64,000 nt of DNA. Source: Microbacterium enclense (GTDB taxonomy: Bacteria > Actinomycetota > Actinomycetes > Actinomycetales > Microbacteriaceae). The notes beneath the pieces were generated by a model. The model was given only the letters and a program-made list of their open reading frames with translations. It had not been told where the DNA came from and did not search any database. The stretch lies in assembly GCF_004022425.1 (NCBI RefSeq), contig NZ_RBZY01000005.1, positions 1 to 64,000 on the forward strand, read 5' to 3'. Shown one piece after another: positions 1-9,030 of the stretch. The first letter of the stretch is position 1; each line of letters starts with the position of its first letter. A program made the translations under genes and the position numbers.

Positions 1-1216
1 CGTCGATCAGGTCGATGGCCTTGTCGGGCAGGAACCGGTCGCTGATGTAGCGGTCGGCGAGGTTCGCCGCGGCGACGATCGCGCCGTCGGTGATCTGCAC
101 CTTGTGGTGCGCCTCGTAGCGGTCGCGCAGCCCCTTCAGGATGTTGATCGCGTGGGGCAGGCTCGGCTCGGCGACCTGGATGGGCTGGAAGCGGCGCTCG
201 AGCGCGGCATCCTTCTCGAAGTGCTTGCGGTACTCGTCGAGCGTGGTGGCACCGATCGTCTGGAGCTCACCGCGGGCGAGGAGGGGCTTGAGGATGGATG
301 CCGCGTCGATGGCACCCTCGGCGGCACCGGCACCCACGAGGGTGTGGATCTCGTCGATGAAGACGATGATGTCGCCGCGCGTGCGGATCTCCTTGGTGAC
401 CTTCTTCAGGCGCTCCTCGAAGTCACCGCGGTAGCGGGACCCGGCGATGAGCGAACCGAGGTCGAGCGAGTAGACCTGCTTGTCCTTCAGCGTCTCCGGG
501 ACGTCGCCCTTCACGATCGCCTGCGCGAGGCCCTCGACGACAGCGGTCTTTCCCACACCGGGCTCGCCGATGAGGACGGGGTTGTTCTTCGAGCGACGCG
601 AGAGGATCTGCATGACCCGCTCGATCTCCTTCTCGCGCCCGATCACGGGGTCGAGCTTGTTGTCGCGCGCGGCCTGCGTGAGGTTGCGACCGAACTGATC
701 GAGCACGGCCGATCCGCCCTGGGTGGCGCCCTGGGTCTGCTCGCCGGCACCGGATGCGACGCCCGCGGGCTCCTTGCCCTGGTACCCCGAGAGCAGCTGG
801 ATGACCTGCTGGCGCACCTTGTTCAGGTCGGCGCCGAGCTTGACCAGCACCTGAGCGGCGACGCCCTCGCCCTCGCGGATGAGTCCGAGCAGGATGTGCT
901 CGGTACCGATGTAGTTGTGGCCGAGCTGCAGCGCTTCGCGCAGCGACAGCTCCAGCACCTTCTTCGCGCGCGGCGTGAAGGGGATGTGACCGGTCGGCTG
1001 CTGCTGCCCCTGACCGATGATGTCCTGGACCTGCTCGCGCACGGCGTCGAGCGAGATGCCGAGGGACTCGAGCGCCTTGGCGGCGACTCCTTCTCCCTCG
1101 TGAATGAGGCCGAGGAGAATGTGCTCGGTCCCGATGTAATTGTGGTTGAGCATCTTCGCCTCTTCTTGGGCGAGCACAACTACACGACGGGCACGGTCGG
1201 TGAATCTCTCGAACAT
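1..1216 (-). CDS. clpC: ATP-dependent Clp protease ATPase ClpC (5' part; runs off window)
   Basis: AAA+ unfoldase that feeds substrates to ClpP in the cytoplasm. The gene begins at ATG 1216 and reads leftward out of the window, so only about the first 405 codons are present. The start [20 protein letters not shown] is the canonical actinobacterial ClpC start. Two Clp N-domain repeats follow, each containing [14 protein letters not shown], then the first AAA+ module with Walker [11 protein letters not shown] and Walker B-like [16 protein letters not shown] lies about 8 nt upstream of the ATG. It is divergent from the DUF2975/HTH operon, with 192 nt between them. The family call is certain; the second AAA+ domain is not visible here. 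Confidence 0.96.
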   Translation of the reverse strand, partial: MFERFTDRARRVVVLAQEEAKMLNHNYIGTEHILLGLIHEGEGVAAKALESLGISLDAVREQVQDIIGQGQQQPTGHIPFTPRAKKVLELSLREALQLGHNYIGTEHILLGLIREGEGVAAQVLVKLGADLNKVRQQVIQLLSGYQGKEPAGVASGAGEQTQGATQGGSAVLDQFGRNLTQAARDNKLDPVIGREKEIERVMQILSRRSKNNPVLIGEPGVGKTAVVEGLAQAIVKGDVPETLKDKQVYSLDLGSLIAGSRYRGDFEERLKKVTKEIRTRGDIIVFIDEIHTLVGAGAAEGAIDAASILKPLLARGELQTIGATTLDEYRKHFEKDAALERRFQPIQVAEPSLPHAINILKGLRDRYEAHHKVQITDGAIVAAANLADRYISDRFLPDKAIDLID

Positions 1217-1350
1217 CCTCAGTCCCTCCAAAAATGGGCTGACAGGCACGCCTCCGCGCGCCGTACATCGAGAGTAACCAGCGGTCGGATGCCACGGACC
1301 CGTGTTCGCCGTGGGCATAGCCGGTGCAGTGCCGGGCTTGCACGACACAT

Positions 1351-1400
1351 CGACAATCGATAAATTATCGACAACCGATAACAACGATCTTCGATAAGGA
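1351..1400 (+). promoter_or_regulatory. Palindromic operator cluster before the DUF2975-HTH operon
   Basis: An AT-rich patch in a GC-rich gap. It holds a perfect 15-nt palindrome TCGATAAATTATCGA (1357-1371) and further direct CGATAA copies at 1376-1381 and 1392-1397, the last just before the AAGGAG ribosome binding site. The spacing (18 and 16 nt) suggests repeated binding on about the same DNA face. I infer autoregulation by the small HTH protein at 2646-2903. Confidence 0.6.
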
Positions 1401-1408
1401 GCGGGTCC

Positions 1409-2035
1409 ATGGCATCTCCCCGTCCGACCTCCCGTGTTCTGTCCCGCGGCGACACCGCCGCGTTTCTGTTCTTCATCGTGCTGGGCGTGGGCCTCGCGGT
1501 CTGGGCCGTGGTGCACAGCGTGACCCGTATCGCCGAGGCGCTTTCGGGGCGCGACGTCCGCGTGTCCGCGCCGTTCCTCGACACCGTGGCACAGGCGCCG
1601 CTCGGGCCCGGCGGCGCGCCCGTGCCGGTCGAACTCGGCATCGGCGTCATCGTCGCGCCCGAACTGCCGATCGCCTCGCTGTGGGCGCTGGTCATCGCCG
1701 AGGTGCTCTTCGCGGCGGTCGTCGTCACCGTCGTCGTGCTCCTCCTGCTGCTCACCGCGGACATCCTGCGCGGCCGCATCTTCAGCCGCCGGAACACCGG
1801 GCTCGTCGCCGCGGCGGGCACCGTGACCCTCGTGGGCCTCGCGGGCGTCCCGTTCTTCCAGAACATGGTGGCCAACGGCGCCCTGGCGCGGATGTCGGAC
1901 TACACGTACGACCGCGGGCTCGTGCAGGTCATCGAGCTGCCGATGCTCTTCGGCGCGGCGTTCGTCGCCGCCCTCGCCAGCACGGTGTTCACCGTGGGCG
2001 ACCGCCTGCAGCGCGACACGGAAGGACTCGTGTGA
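1409..2035 (+). CDS. DUF2975-like multi-pass membrane protein (first copy)
   Basis: A 208-aa integral membrane protein of unknown function. Hydrophobic segments lie near residues 16-38, 90-115, 125-145 and 170-195, with a polar loop after segment 1 and another around residues 145-165. The layout (small four-helix membrane protein followed by a tiny XRE-type regulator) matches the DUF2975/YozG pairing known in Firmicutes and actinobacteria. Its ATG follows AAGGAGCGGGTCC, a good ribosome binding site. It overlaps the next gene by one base (TGATG). Its last ten residues, [10 protein letters not shown], are identical to those of the next gene, so the two look like a tandem duplication. Function unknown; the DUF assignment is from topology and context. 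Confidence 0.75.
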   Translation: MASPRPTSRVLSRGDTAAFLFFIVLGVGLAVWAVVHSVTRIAEALSGRDVRVSAPFLDTVAQAPLGPGGAPVPVELGIGVIVAPELPIASLWALVIAEVLFAAVVVTVVVLLLLLTADILRGRIFSRRNTGLVAAAGTVTLVGLAGVPFFQNMVANGALARMSDYTYDRGLVQVIELPMLFGAAFVAALASTVFTVGDRLQRDTEGLV

Positions 2036-2649
2036 TGGAGAACCCGTCCTGGGTGTCGGCCCGCATGGAGCGCGGCATCGTTGTTCTGTTCGCCGCCGCC
2101 GGACTCGTGATGGGATTCGCACTCGCTCTGCCCGCGATCCGCGCAGCCGTCGACATCGCCGGAGGCAGCGCAACGATCAGCCTCCTGACCGAGGCCGACG
2201 TACCCCGGACGTCGAGTTCCGACGGTGCGGTGATCACCTCCGCGACGTTCGACTCGGCCCGCGTCGTAGCCGAGGGGCTGAGCGGGCACGCCCGCACGCT
2301 CCTGACCTTCGGCGCGGCGTTCAGCGCACTGACGACGTTGCTGACCGTCAGCGCCGTCGTCCTCTTCTTCCTTCTGTTGATGTGGCGCCGCCCGTTCCAC
2401 CGGGCCCTGATCACGGCCACGCAGGTCGCCGGCTCCGCTCTGCTGATCGGCGGCATCCTCTCTGCGGGCCTCGGCGGCCTCGGACGCATGATGGCCGCAG
2501 ACGAGCTCAACCCGGCAGCGGGCGATGTCTTCGTGATCGGTTTCTCGTTCGACCCGGTCTGGATGCTGGTGGGTCTCGGCGTCCTCGCCCTCTCCGTCGT
2601 CTTCACCTACGGCACCCGCCTCCAGCGCGACACGGAAGGACTCGTGTGA
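2035..2649 (+). CDS. DUF2975-like membrane protein (second copy)
   Basis: A 204-aa membrane protein starting at the ATG that overlaps the previous stop. Hydrophobic helices lie near residues 12-35, 88-115, 125-150 and 170-195, and a long extracytoplasmic-looking loop (about 40-85) follows the first helix. The same four-helix plan and identical C-terminal decapeptide as the preceding gene indicate duplication; the loop sequences have diverged. A GTGA overlap links it to the HTH gene, so all three are almost surely one transcript. No catalytic motif is visible. I infer a signal-sensing or regulatory membrane pair controlled by the HTH protein. Confidence 0.75.
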   Translation: MENPSWVSARMERGIVVLFAAAGLVMGFALALPAIRAAVDIAGGSATISLLTEADVPRTSSSDGAVITSATFDSARVVAEGLSGHARTLLTFGAAFSALTTLLTVSAVVLFFLLLMWRRPFHRALITATQVAGSALLIGGILSAGLGGLGRMMAADELNPAAGDVFVIGFSFDPVWMLVGLGVLALSVVFTYGTRLQRDTEGLV

Positions 2650-2903
2650 GCCCCGCGATCGACGACGACGGGCCCAGCGGCATCCACTGCCGACTCGACG
2701 AGCTGCTCGTCGAACGGGGCATGACCCTGACGCGGCTGAGCGAGCTGGTGGGGGTGAGCATCGTCAATCTGTCCGTGCTCAAGAACGACCGCGCCCGCGC
2801 GATCCGCTACTCGACGCTCGCGGCCATCTGCCGCGCCCTGGACTGCGAGGTCGGCGACCTGCTCGTGGTGCAGGGAGAGGTCAGCGACGGCCGAGGACGG
2901 TGA
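2646..2903 (+). CDS. Small XRE/YozG-like helix-turn-helix regulator
   Basis: An 85-aa DNA-binding protein. The GTG at 2646 overlaps the previous stop (GTGA). Residues 15-75 form a Cro/C1-type HTH: GMTLTRLSELVGVSIVNLSV is the helix pair, followed by YSTLAAICRALDCEVGDLLV, which is typical of YozG-like regulators. Proteins of this class usually sit next to DUF2975 membrane proteins and control the shared operon; the palindromes at 1351-1400 are the natural target. Its last 23 bases overlap the convergent lipoprotein gene, so the two 3' ends share DNA. Confidence 0.85.
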   Translation: MSPAIDDDGPSGIHCRLDELLVERGMTLTRLSELVGVSIVNLSVLKNDRARAIRYSTLAAICRALDCEVGDLLVVQGEVSDGRGR

Positions 2904-3591
2904 CCGGGCCGTCGGAGGCGACGTTCCCGCCCGAGAGCGTCAGCTCGACGGGACCGTCCGCGGCGATGCCCGACAGGTCGGCGAGGGTGACGCGCGGAGC
3001 CATGTCGGCGGTACAGATCTGATCGGCCGGCGGCTCGACGAACGTGACGACGGCTCCACCCGCGGCCGAGGTCACGGCTTCGACCTGGGGACGGCAGCCG
3101 GAACTCCCCCACGTGAGGAGCGCAACCTGCTCGTCTCCGACCCACCCGGCGCTCGGGGCGAACTCGTCGACAGCAACCGGGGCCTCGGTGAGCCCCGAGA
3201 GCACGGTCTTCCCCGAGACGGCCCCCGTGACGTCGATGTCGAGGTCGCCCGTCGGCTCGACGTCGGCGGGCAGTGCCACGTACGTCGCCCGCGGGGCCAT
3301 GTCACGCGTGCAGGCGCCGTCGGCGACCTCGACGAGGTCGACGGTGAGCGTCGTTCCGGCGAGGACGGGCTCAGCCGCGACCGGGACGCACGTGGAACTC
3401 CCCCACGTCACGACCGCGATCCCGCGGCCCGCGTCGAGCCATCCGGCCCGCACCTCGGACGGAGCGGCCGTGGTGTCATCGGCGGTCGGCTCGGGTGCCG
3501 AGGGGGCACCGGGTGCGGTCGCGCAGCCGACGAGAGCGCTCACCGACAGGATGCCGATGCTCAGGAGCGCGGCCAGGGAACGACGGGGCAT
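2881..3591 (-). CDS. Secreted lipoprotein with an internally duplicated domain
   Basis: A 236-aa predicted lipoprotein. The N-terminus has MPRRSLAALL, a hydrophobic stretch and the lipobox LVGC, giving lipidation at about Cys22, then a Pro/Ala/Asp-rich linker to about residue 48. Two repeat units follow. Unit 1 carries VVTWGSSTC and later ACTRDMAPR; unit 2 carries LLTWGSSGC and ICTADMAPR. Each unit therefore has a conserved Trp-Gly-Ser-Ser-X-Cys motif and a second Cys before DMAPR, suggesting one disulfide per domain. Function unknown. It lies just downstream of the cardiolipin synthase gene on the same strand (16-nt gap) and overlaps the HTH gene tail-to-tail. Confidence 0.8.
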   Translation of the reverse strand: MPRRSLAALLSIGILSVSALVGCATAPGAPSAPEPTADDTTAAPSEVRAGWLDAGRGIAVVTWGSSTCVPVAAEPVLAGTTLTVDLVEVADGACTRDMAPRATYVALPADVEPTGDLDIDVTGAVSGKTVLSGLTEAPVAVDEFAPSAGWVGDEQVALLTWGSSGCRPQVEAVTSAAGGAVVTFVEPPADQICTADMAPRVTLADLSGIAADGPVELTLSGGNVASDGPVTVLGRR

Positions 3592-3607
3592 CAGGGTCTC
3601 CGGGGGG

Positions 3608-5074
3608 TCACTGCAACGCCGAGGTGAGGCGCGCGAGGTTGTCGAGGATCGTCGAGCGCAGCGGCTGACGGCGCCACTCCTCGACCGTGAGCTGCCGGCT
3701 GAGGGTGCGATAGACGTCCTCGACCTGCCGCATGTCGCGCACGAACTCCTCGCCGCGCACGAGCATCGAGATCTCGAGGTTCAGACCGAACGAGCGCATG
3801 TCCATATTGCTCGACCCGATCACCGCGACCTCGTCGTCGATCGTCACGCTCTTGCTGTGCAGGATGAAGGGCTTGCGGTACATCCAGATCTTCACGCCCG
3901 CCGTCAGCAGTGCCTCGTAGTAGCTGCGCTGGGCGTGGTACACCATCGCCTGATCGCCCTCCTCCGACACGAACAGCTCGACGTGCACCCCGCGCTGGCA
4001 GGCGGTCGTGATCGCGAGCAGCAGCGCCTCGTCCGGCACGAAGTACGGACTCACGATGATGATGCGTTCGCGCGCGGCGAAGAGGAGGCCGAGGAAGAGC
4101 TTCAGATTGTTCTGGAAGTCGAAGCCGGGGCCCGAGGGCACGATCTGGCAGTCGAGGTCGCCCGGGCCGGATTCGACGCTGAAGAGGTCGATCTCGTCGG
4201 TGAGGGCCTCGTCGGTCTCGCTGTACCAATCGCTCAGGAACACGGCGTTGATGCTCGCGACGACGGGACCCTCGACCCGGACCATCAGATCGACCCAGTG
4301 GAGCCCCCGCCGAATGTTCCTGCGCAGGTTGTACGACGAGTCGGTGACGTTCTGCGAGCCCATGAACGCCACGTCACCGTCGATCACCAGGAGCTTGCGG
4401 TGATTGCGCAGGTCGGGGCGCTGGTAGCGCCCGCGCAACGGTTGGACGGGCAGCATGAGGTGCCAGTGGGCACCCATCTCGTCCAGCCGGCGCAGCGTCT
4501 GCCGATAGTAGGGCTTGCCGCGGTTCGCCCAGTGGTCGAGGAGCACACGCACCACCACTCCCCGCTCGGCGGCCTCCGCGAGGGCCCGGAAGAAGTTGTC
4601 CGTGGAGGCGTCCGCCTGCAGGATGTAGAACTCGACGTGCACGTACCGCTTCGCTCGGCGAATGGCATCCGCCATCGTGTCCAGGCTCTCCTGGTACTCG
4701 GCGATGAGCGTCGCGGCGTTGTCGCCGGCGATGGGCATGGCTCCGAGGTTCCGGTTCAAGCGAACGAGCGCGCGGAACCAGTCGGGTGCGTTCGGCCGCA
4801 GGGTTCCGAACTCGAGCGACTCGCTCGTGTCGTGGATGTACTGGTTGATATCGGTCTGCTTGCGGCGGCGCTTGCGCGGCAGACGCGGGTTGCCGATGAG
4901 CAGGAACAGCAGCACGCCCACGAACGGGATGAAGTAGATCGCCAGAAGCCACGCCATGGCGGCCGTCGGGCGGCGATTGCGCGGCACGATGATGATCGCG
5001 GCGATGCGCACGACCAGATCGATCACGAACAGCGCGATGACGAGCCAGCTCGCCTCGAACGTGGTGTCGATCAC
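3608..5074 (-). CDS. cls: Cardiolipin synthase (phospholipase D superfamily)
   Basis: Membrane enzyme that makes cardiolipin by phosphatidyl transfer. The GTG at 5074 follows GGGAGGTTCT, giving 488 aa, the usual length. Two N-terminal transmembrane helices (about 8-30 and 40-60) are followed by a basic stretch RLPRKRRRK. Two HKD motifs are intact: HRKLLVIDGDVAFMGSQN (His about 225) and HSKSVTIDDEVAVIGSSN (His about 406). Other family signatures are present (HVEFYILQADASTDNF, LLDHWANRGK, SPYFVPDEALL). A slightly longer frame using TTG at 5092 exists but is less plausible. The gene probably shares a transcript with the downstream lipoprotein gene. Confidence 0.93.
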   Translation of the reverse strand: MIDTTFEASWLVIALFVIDLVVRIAAIIIVPRNRRPTAAMAWLLAIYFIPFVGVLLFLLIGNPRLPRKRRRKQTDINQYIHDTSESLEFGTLRPNAPDWFRALVRLNRNLGAMPIAGDNAATLIAEYQESLDTMADAIRRAKRYVHVEFYILQADASTDNFFRALAEAAERGVVVRVLLDHWANRGKPYYRQTLRRLDEMGAHWHLMLPVQPLRGRYQRPDLRNHRKLLVIDGDVAFMGSQNVTDSSYNLRRNIRRGLHWVDLMVRVEGPVVASINAVFLSDWYSETDEALTDEIDLFSVESGPGDLDCQIVPSGPGFDFQNNLKLFLGLLFAARERIIIVSPYFVPDEALLLAITTACQRGVHVELFVSEEGDQAMVYHAQRSYYEALLTAGVKIWMYRKPFILHSKSVTIDDEVAVIGSSNMDMRSFGLNLEISMLVRGEEFVRDMRQVEDVYRTLSRQLTVEEWRRQPLRSTILDNLARLTSALQ

Positions 5075-5140
5075 AGAACCTCCCGGGCGCAATGTCCCCC
5101 CAGCGTAGTGACCGGCCCCGACACGCGGGGACGGCGAGGC

Positions 5141-5317
5141 TCAGGGGGCGGTGCCGTCGGAGGCGGGCAAGCCGCGCTTGGCGCGCTCCTGCGCCTCGAT
5201 GCGGGCGTACGCCTTGCGTTCGGTGCGATCCATGCGGATCACGCCGCGCAGGATGAAGAAGAAGGCAGCCGAGACCACGATGGTCGGCAGAATCGCCCAC
5301 AGCACGGCAGCCCACAT
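5141..5317 (-). CDS. Small single-pass membrane protein
   Basis: A 58-aa protein starting at ATG 5317, with GGTGG a few bases upstream. One transmembrane helix (about residues 4-25, WAAVLWAILPTIVVSAAFF) is followed by a highly charged cytoplasmic tail, MDRTERKAYARIEAQERAKR, likely helical. An alternative GTG three codons upstream is possible. It lies between the cls gene (same strand) and the divergent DUF4192 gene. Function unknown. The helix-plus-charged-tail plan is what supports it as a real gene. Confidence 0.65.
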   Translation of the reverse strand: MWAAVLWAILPTIVVSAAFFFILRGVIRMDRTERKAYARIEAQERAKRGLPASDGTAP

Positions 5318-5462
5318 ATTGTCCACCGGTCCAGGATACGCGGCGCGCCTGAGCATCGGACGGGAGCGGACCCCTCCTCCCCAGCCGACGATCTCACGTT
5401 CCCATCCCCGTATCCGCCGATCGCCCCGCGCGCGCCGGGATGTCTGCGCCACGCTCATGGCC

Positions 5463-6623
5463 ATGTCATCGATCGTCCGTGCGCACTCCCCCTCCGAGTT
5501 CCTCGCTCTCGTCCCCCATCTGCTCGGGTGCACGCCCCGCCGCAGTCTCGCCATCGTCACGTTCGCCGCCGGCCGATCGCTCGGCGCGCTCCGCGTCGAT
5601 CTCCCCGACACGGACTCCGGCGCCGATATCGACAGCGTCGCCTCGACGGTCATCGGCATGGCGTGCAAAGTGTCCCGAACGGATGCCATCGCCGTCATCG
5701 TCTACACCGATCGAGGGCTGAGGGATGCCATCGACCTGCCGCACCGCCACCTCGTCGAGGCGCTCGTCGCGCGGGCCGACATCTGCGGCCTGCGGATCAT
5801 CGACGCCCTTGTCGTCGGGCCGGACGCCTGGAACTGCTACCTCTCCGACGCCGCGGACGGCCCGCGGCCCCTGGATGAGATAGCGCCCGATCCCGACCTC
5901 CCGCCCCTGCCCGACGTCGAGGGCGATCAGTTCGCCGCGGCGGCGCTGCCCGTGCTCCCCGACGGTGAGGCGGCCGCCGTCCACCGACTGCTGACCGACG
6001 CGCAGAACCTCATCGCACGTTCGCGGGAAGGCAAGCGTCTCCCCGCTCGCCGACGAGCCGCTGCGACCCTCGTCCTCGACGACCTCGCCGATCCTCCGGC
6101 CCTGTTCGAGGCGTTCGTCGCGCCCGACACCGACCCGGACGATCGCACCGTCGCCGCCGTGGCGTTCTGTCTCCAGCGTCCCCTGCTCCGCGATGTCGCG
6201 CTCATGCAGTGGGTCGGCGACCTGGCCACCGGCGACGCCGCCTACGGCGCTCAGTCCGCCTACGCCGCCGGACACCCGTTTCCCCACGACCTGGCCCGCC
6301 CGATGTGGGGCGAGGGCGCGGAGCCGGATCCGCCCCGCCTTCTGCGCGCCCTCGAGCGGTGCCGACACGTGGCCGCTGCGACGCCGCGCGCGGGTCGGGC
6401 AGGGCCCCTGGCGGCCTGCGCCTGGCTGGCATGGGCGACCGGGCGATCCACCCACGCCGCCGCCTACGCGGACGAGGCCCTCGCCATCGAGCCGCACCAC
6501 GGCCTCGCCGATATCGTCCGGACCCTGTCCGGGAACGGGCGTCTACCCGAGTGGGTCTTCGACCGCGAGCCGGTTACTTCACCAGCGGGAACAGGATCGT
6601 CTCGCGAATCCCGAGACCGGTGA
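5463..6623 (+). CDS. DUF4192 family protein
   Basis: A 386-aa cytoplasmic protein of the actinobacterial DUF4192 family; function unknown. Features matching the family are an N-terminal SPSEFLALVPHLLGCTPRRS (phage-head-like LVPHLLGFxP in other members) and a C-terminal TPR-like segment CAWLAWATGRSTHAAAYADE followed by DEALAIEPHHGLADIV. Two ATGs six bases apart (5457, 5463) are possible starts and no strong ribosome binding site separates them. The last 50 bases overlap the convergent lysS gene, so both C-termini are encoded by the same DNA on opposite strands. Confidence 0.85.
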   Translation: MSSIVRAHSPSEFLALVPHLLGCTPRRSLAIVTFAAGRSLGALRVDLPDTDSGADIDSVASTVIGMACKVSRTDAIAVIVYTDRGLRDAIDLPHRHLVEALVARADICGLRIIDALVVGPDAWNCYLSDAADGPRPLDEIAPDPDLPPLPDVEGDQFAAAALPVLPDGEAAAVHRLLTDAQNLIARSREGKRLPARRRAAATLVLDDLADPPALFEAFVAPDTDPDDRTVAAVAFCLQRPLLRDVALMQWVGDLATGDAAYGAQSAYAAGHPFPHDLARPMWGEGAEPDPPRLLRALERCRHVAAATPRAGRAGPLAACAWLAWATGRSTHAAAYADEALAIEPHHGLADIVRTLSGNGRLPEWVFDREPVTSPAGTGSSRESRDR

Positions 6624-8091
6624 TGGCCATGAGCAGGCGGTCGATCCCCATCCCCATACCGCCCGTCGGCGGCATGCCGTGTTCGAGCGCGCGGAGGAAC
6701 TCTTCATCGATGGGCATGGCCTCGTCATCGCCGCGCGCGGCGAGCTTGGCCTGCTCTGTGAAGCGCTCGCGCTGTATGACGGGGTCGACCAGCTCCGAGT
6801 ACCCGGTGGCCAGCTCGAAGCCGCGCACGTACAGGTCCCACTTCTCGACGACGCCGGCGACCGAGCGGTGTTCCCGCACCAGCGGGCTCGTGTCGACGGG
6901 GAAGTCCATGACGAAGGTGGGACGCGTCAGGCCGCCCTTCACGAAGTGCTCCCACAGCTCCTCGACCCACTTGCCGTGCGTTTCGTGAGCGGGCGCGTCG
7001 ACGTCCGAGTCCCGGCCCAGGGCTCGCAACTCGTCGAGCGTCGTGGCGGGGGTGATGGCGCGTCCCGCGGCCTGCGACAGCGACTCGTACATCGAGATGC
7101 GATCCCACTCACCGCCGAGGTCGTACTCGGTGCCGTCGGCCCAGGTGACGGTCGTGGAGCCGGCCACCGCGACGGCCGCGTCCTGGATCAGGGTCTGCGT
7201 GAGATCCGCGATGCCGTTGTAGTCGGTGTACGCCTGGTAGGCCTCGAGCATGGCGAACTCGGGGCTGTGAGTGGAGTCCGCGCCCTCGTTGCGGAAGTTG
7301 CGGTTGATCTCGAAAACCCGGTCGATGCCACCCACGACGGCACGCTTCAGGAACAGCTCGGGGGCGATGCGGAGGTAGAGCTCCGCATCGAACGCGTTCG
7401 AGTGGGTGATGAAGGGGCGCGCACTCGCGCCGCCGTGCTGCACCTGCAGCATCGGCGTCTCGACCTCGACGAAGTCGCGTTCGGCGAACGTGCGACGCAG
7501 GCTGGCGTTCACCGTGGCGCGGGCCAGCACCGTCTCGCGGGCGCGGTCACGCACGATCAGATCGAGGAAGCGGCTGCGCACGCGGCTTTCCTCGCTCAAC
7601 TCTGAGTACATGTTCGGCAGAGGCAGGACGGCCTTGGCCGCGATGGTCCAGTCCGACACCATGATCGACAGCTCCCCGCGACGGCTGGAGATCACTTCTC
7701 CCGTGACGAAGACGTGGTCGCCGAGGTCGACGAGTTCCTTCCACGCCTGCAACGACTGGTCGCCGACGTTCGCGAGCGAGACCATGGCCTGAATGCGGCT
7801 GCCGTCGCCGGACTGCAACGACGCGAAGCACAGCTTCCCGGTGTTGCGGCTGAAGACGACGCGGCCGGCCACACCCGCGGTGACGCCGGTCTCGGCTCCC
7901 GCTTCGAGCTCGGCGTACCGCTCTCGCAGCGAGGGGATCGTGTCCGTCACCGGAACGGTGACCGGGTACGGCCCGCCGGCGGCGTCCGTCCGCTCCTCCA
8001 GCAGGCGTTCCCGCTTGGCGAGGCGAACCGCCTTCTGCTCGAAGACGTCGTCTTCGGTGGGTTCGGCGTCGTTCGCGGGCGCGTCGGTCAT
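6574..8091 (-). CDS. lysS: Lysyl-tRNA synthetase, class II
   Basis: Charges tRNA-Lys in the cytoplasm. 505 aa, standard length. The N-terminal OB-fold anticodon-binding domain (about 60-180) contains VAGRVVFSRNTGKLCFASLQ. Class II motif 2 is FRNEGADSTHSPEF followed by MLEAYQAY, and motif 3 is GMGMGIDRLLMAITG with the usual C-terminal end RETILFPLVK. GAGGAG precedes the ATG. It is the last gene of the leftward housekeeping block, 84 nt downstream of panC, and it overlaps DUF4192 tail-to-tail by 50 nt. Confidence 0.97.
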   Translation of the reverse strand: MTDAPANDAEPTEDDVFEQKAVRLAKRERLLEERTDAAGGPYPVTVPVTDTIPSLRERYAELEAGAETGVTAGVAGRVVFSRNTGKLCFASLQSGDGSRIQAMVSLANVGDQSLQAWKELVDLGDHVFVTGEVISSRRGELSIMVSDWTIAAKAVLPLPNMYSELSEESRVRSRFLDLIVRDRARETVLARATVNASLRRTFAERDFVEVETPMLQVQHGGASARPFITHSNAFDAELYLRIAPELFLKRAVVGGIDRVFEINRNFRNEGADSTHSPEFAMLEAYQAYTDYNGIADLTQTLIQDAAVAVAGSTTVTWADGTEYDLGGEWDRISMYESLSQAAGRAITPATTLDELRALGRDSDVDAPAHETHGKWVEELWEHFVKGGLTRPTFVMDFPVDTSPLVREHRSVAGVVEKWDLYVRGFELATGYSELVDPVIQRERFTEQAKLAARGDDEAMPIDEEFLRALEHGMPPTGGMGMGIDRLLMAITGLGIRETILFPLVK

Positions 8092-8175
8092 CGTGGGGGC
8101 TCCTCGGGGTCACATCGAGTTTATCCGCGGGGAGCAGGGCGTTTCCCCGCCGGGGGCGAGGCCCGCGGGCCACGG

Positions 8176-9030
8176 TCAGCGCAGCGAGATCTCCGCGTTG
8201 TCGATGAACCGGTGCCCGCCGACCGTCGCTGCGATCAGCGCGATCGCGCGCCCGCGATGGCCGTCGTCCACGGGGAGGAAGGTCTCGGGATCGACGACGG
8301 AGAGGTACTCGAGGGTGATCCGAGGCTCCCCCATGAGAGACGACTGGGCTGCAGCGATGCACGAGTCCACACCGAGATCCGCGTTGGATGCCGCAGCCTC
8401 CAGTGCCACCGGGAGTTTGGCGGCCGCCCGACGATCCGCGTCGTCGAGCAGGCCGACACGGCTCGAGACGGGAAGGCCGTCCTCGGCCCGGACCGTCGGC
8501 ACCAGCACGGTGTCGATTCCGAAGTCCAGGTCGCGGATCATGCGCCGGACGAGGAACGCCCGCTGCAGATCGCGTTCACCGTAGACGGCGACGTCCGGGC
8601 GGATGAGGTGGAACAGCTTCGCCTCGACCGTCAGGACACCGTCGAAGTAGAACGGGCGCATACGCCCCTCGTACCGCAGGCCGAGGTCGCCCGCCGACAC
8701 CCGCGTCGTCGCCGTGCCCGCGGGGAGGAACTCCGCCGCCGTCGGGGCGAACACGAGGTCGATGCCGAGTTCGTCGAGGAGGTCGGCATCGGCGTCCGGC
8801 GTACGGGGGTAGGCCGCCGTCTCCTCGGCCGTGCGGAACCGGAGCGGATTGACGAACGTCGACACCACCACCACATCGGCGCGTTCGCGCGCGGTGCGGA
8901 TCATGTCGACGTGGCCGTCGTGGAGGGCTCCGAGCGTGGAGACGAGCGCGACGCGCGCACCATCCCCCGGGTGGTCTGCGCCACGGGCTTCTGCCAGTCG
9001 GGTGCGCAGATCCTCGATGGTGCGGATCAT
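8176..9030 (-). CDS. panC: Pantoate-beta-alanine ligase (divergent PanC)
   Basis: Last step of pantothenate synthesis: pantoate plus beta-alanine plus ATP. 284 aa, normal length. The nucleotidyl-transferase motif HDGH (in STLGALHDGHVDMIRTARE) is intact and FVNPLRF aligns with the pantoate-binding FVNPxQF. The usual Met before GALH is Leu, the FVNPxQF Gln is Arg, and the C-terminal MSSRN loop reads VSSRV. These differences touch substrate-binding positions, so activity is likely but less secure than the fold. It overlaps the upstream DUF2520 gene (ATGA). Confidence 0.85.
   Translation of the reverse strand: MIRTIEDLRTRLAEARGADHPGDGARVALVSTLGALHDGHVDMIRTARERADVVVVSTFVNPLRFRTAEETAAYPRTPDADADLLDELGIDLVFAPTAAEFLPAGTATTRVSAGDLGLRYEGRMRPFYFDGVLTVEAKLFHLIRPDVAVYGERDLQRAFLVRRMIRDLDFGIDTVLVPTVRAEDGLPVSSRVGLLDDADRRAAAKLPVALEAAASNADLGVDSCIAAAQSSLMGEPRITLEYLSVVDPETFLPVDDGHRGRAIALIAATVGGHRFIDNAEISLR

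Noticed and set aside
3044-5878. A 944-codon open frame opposite the lipoprotein and cls genes
   Set aside because: Same artefact; the minus-strand proteins show HKD motifs and a lipobox.
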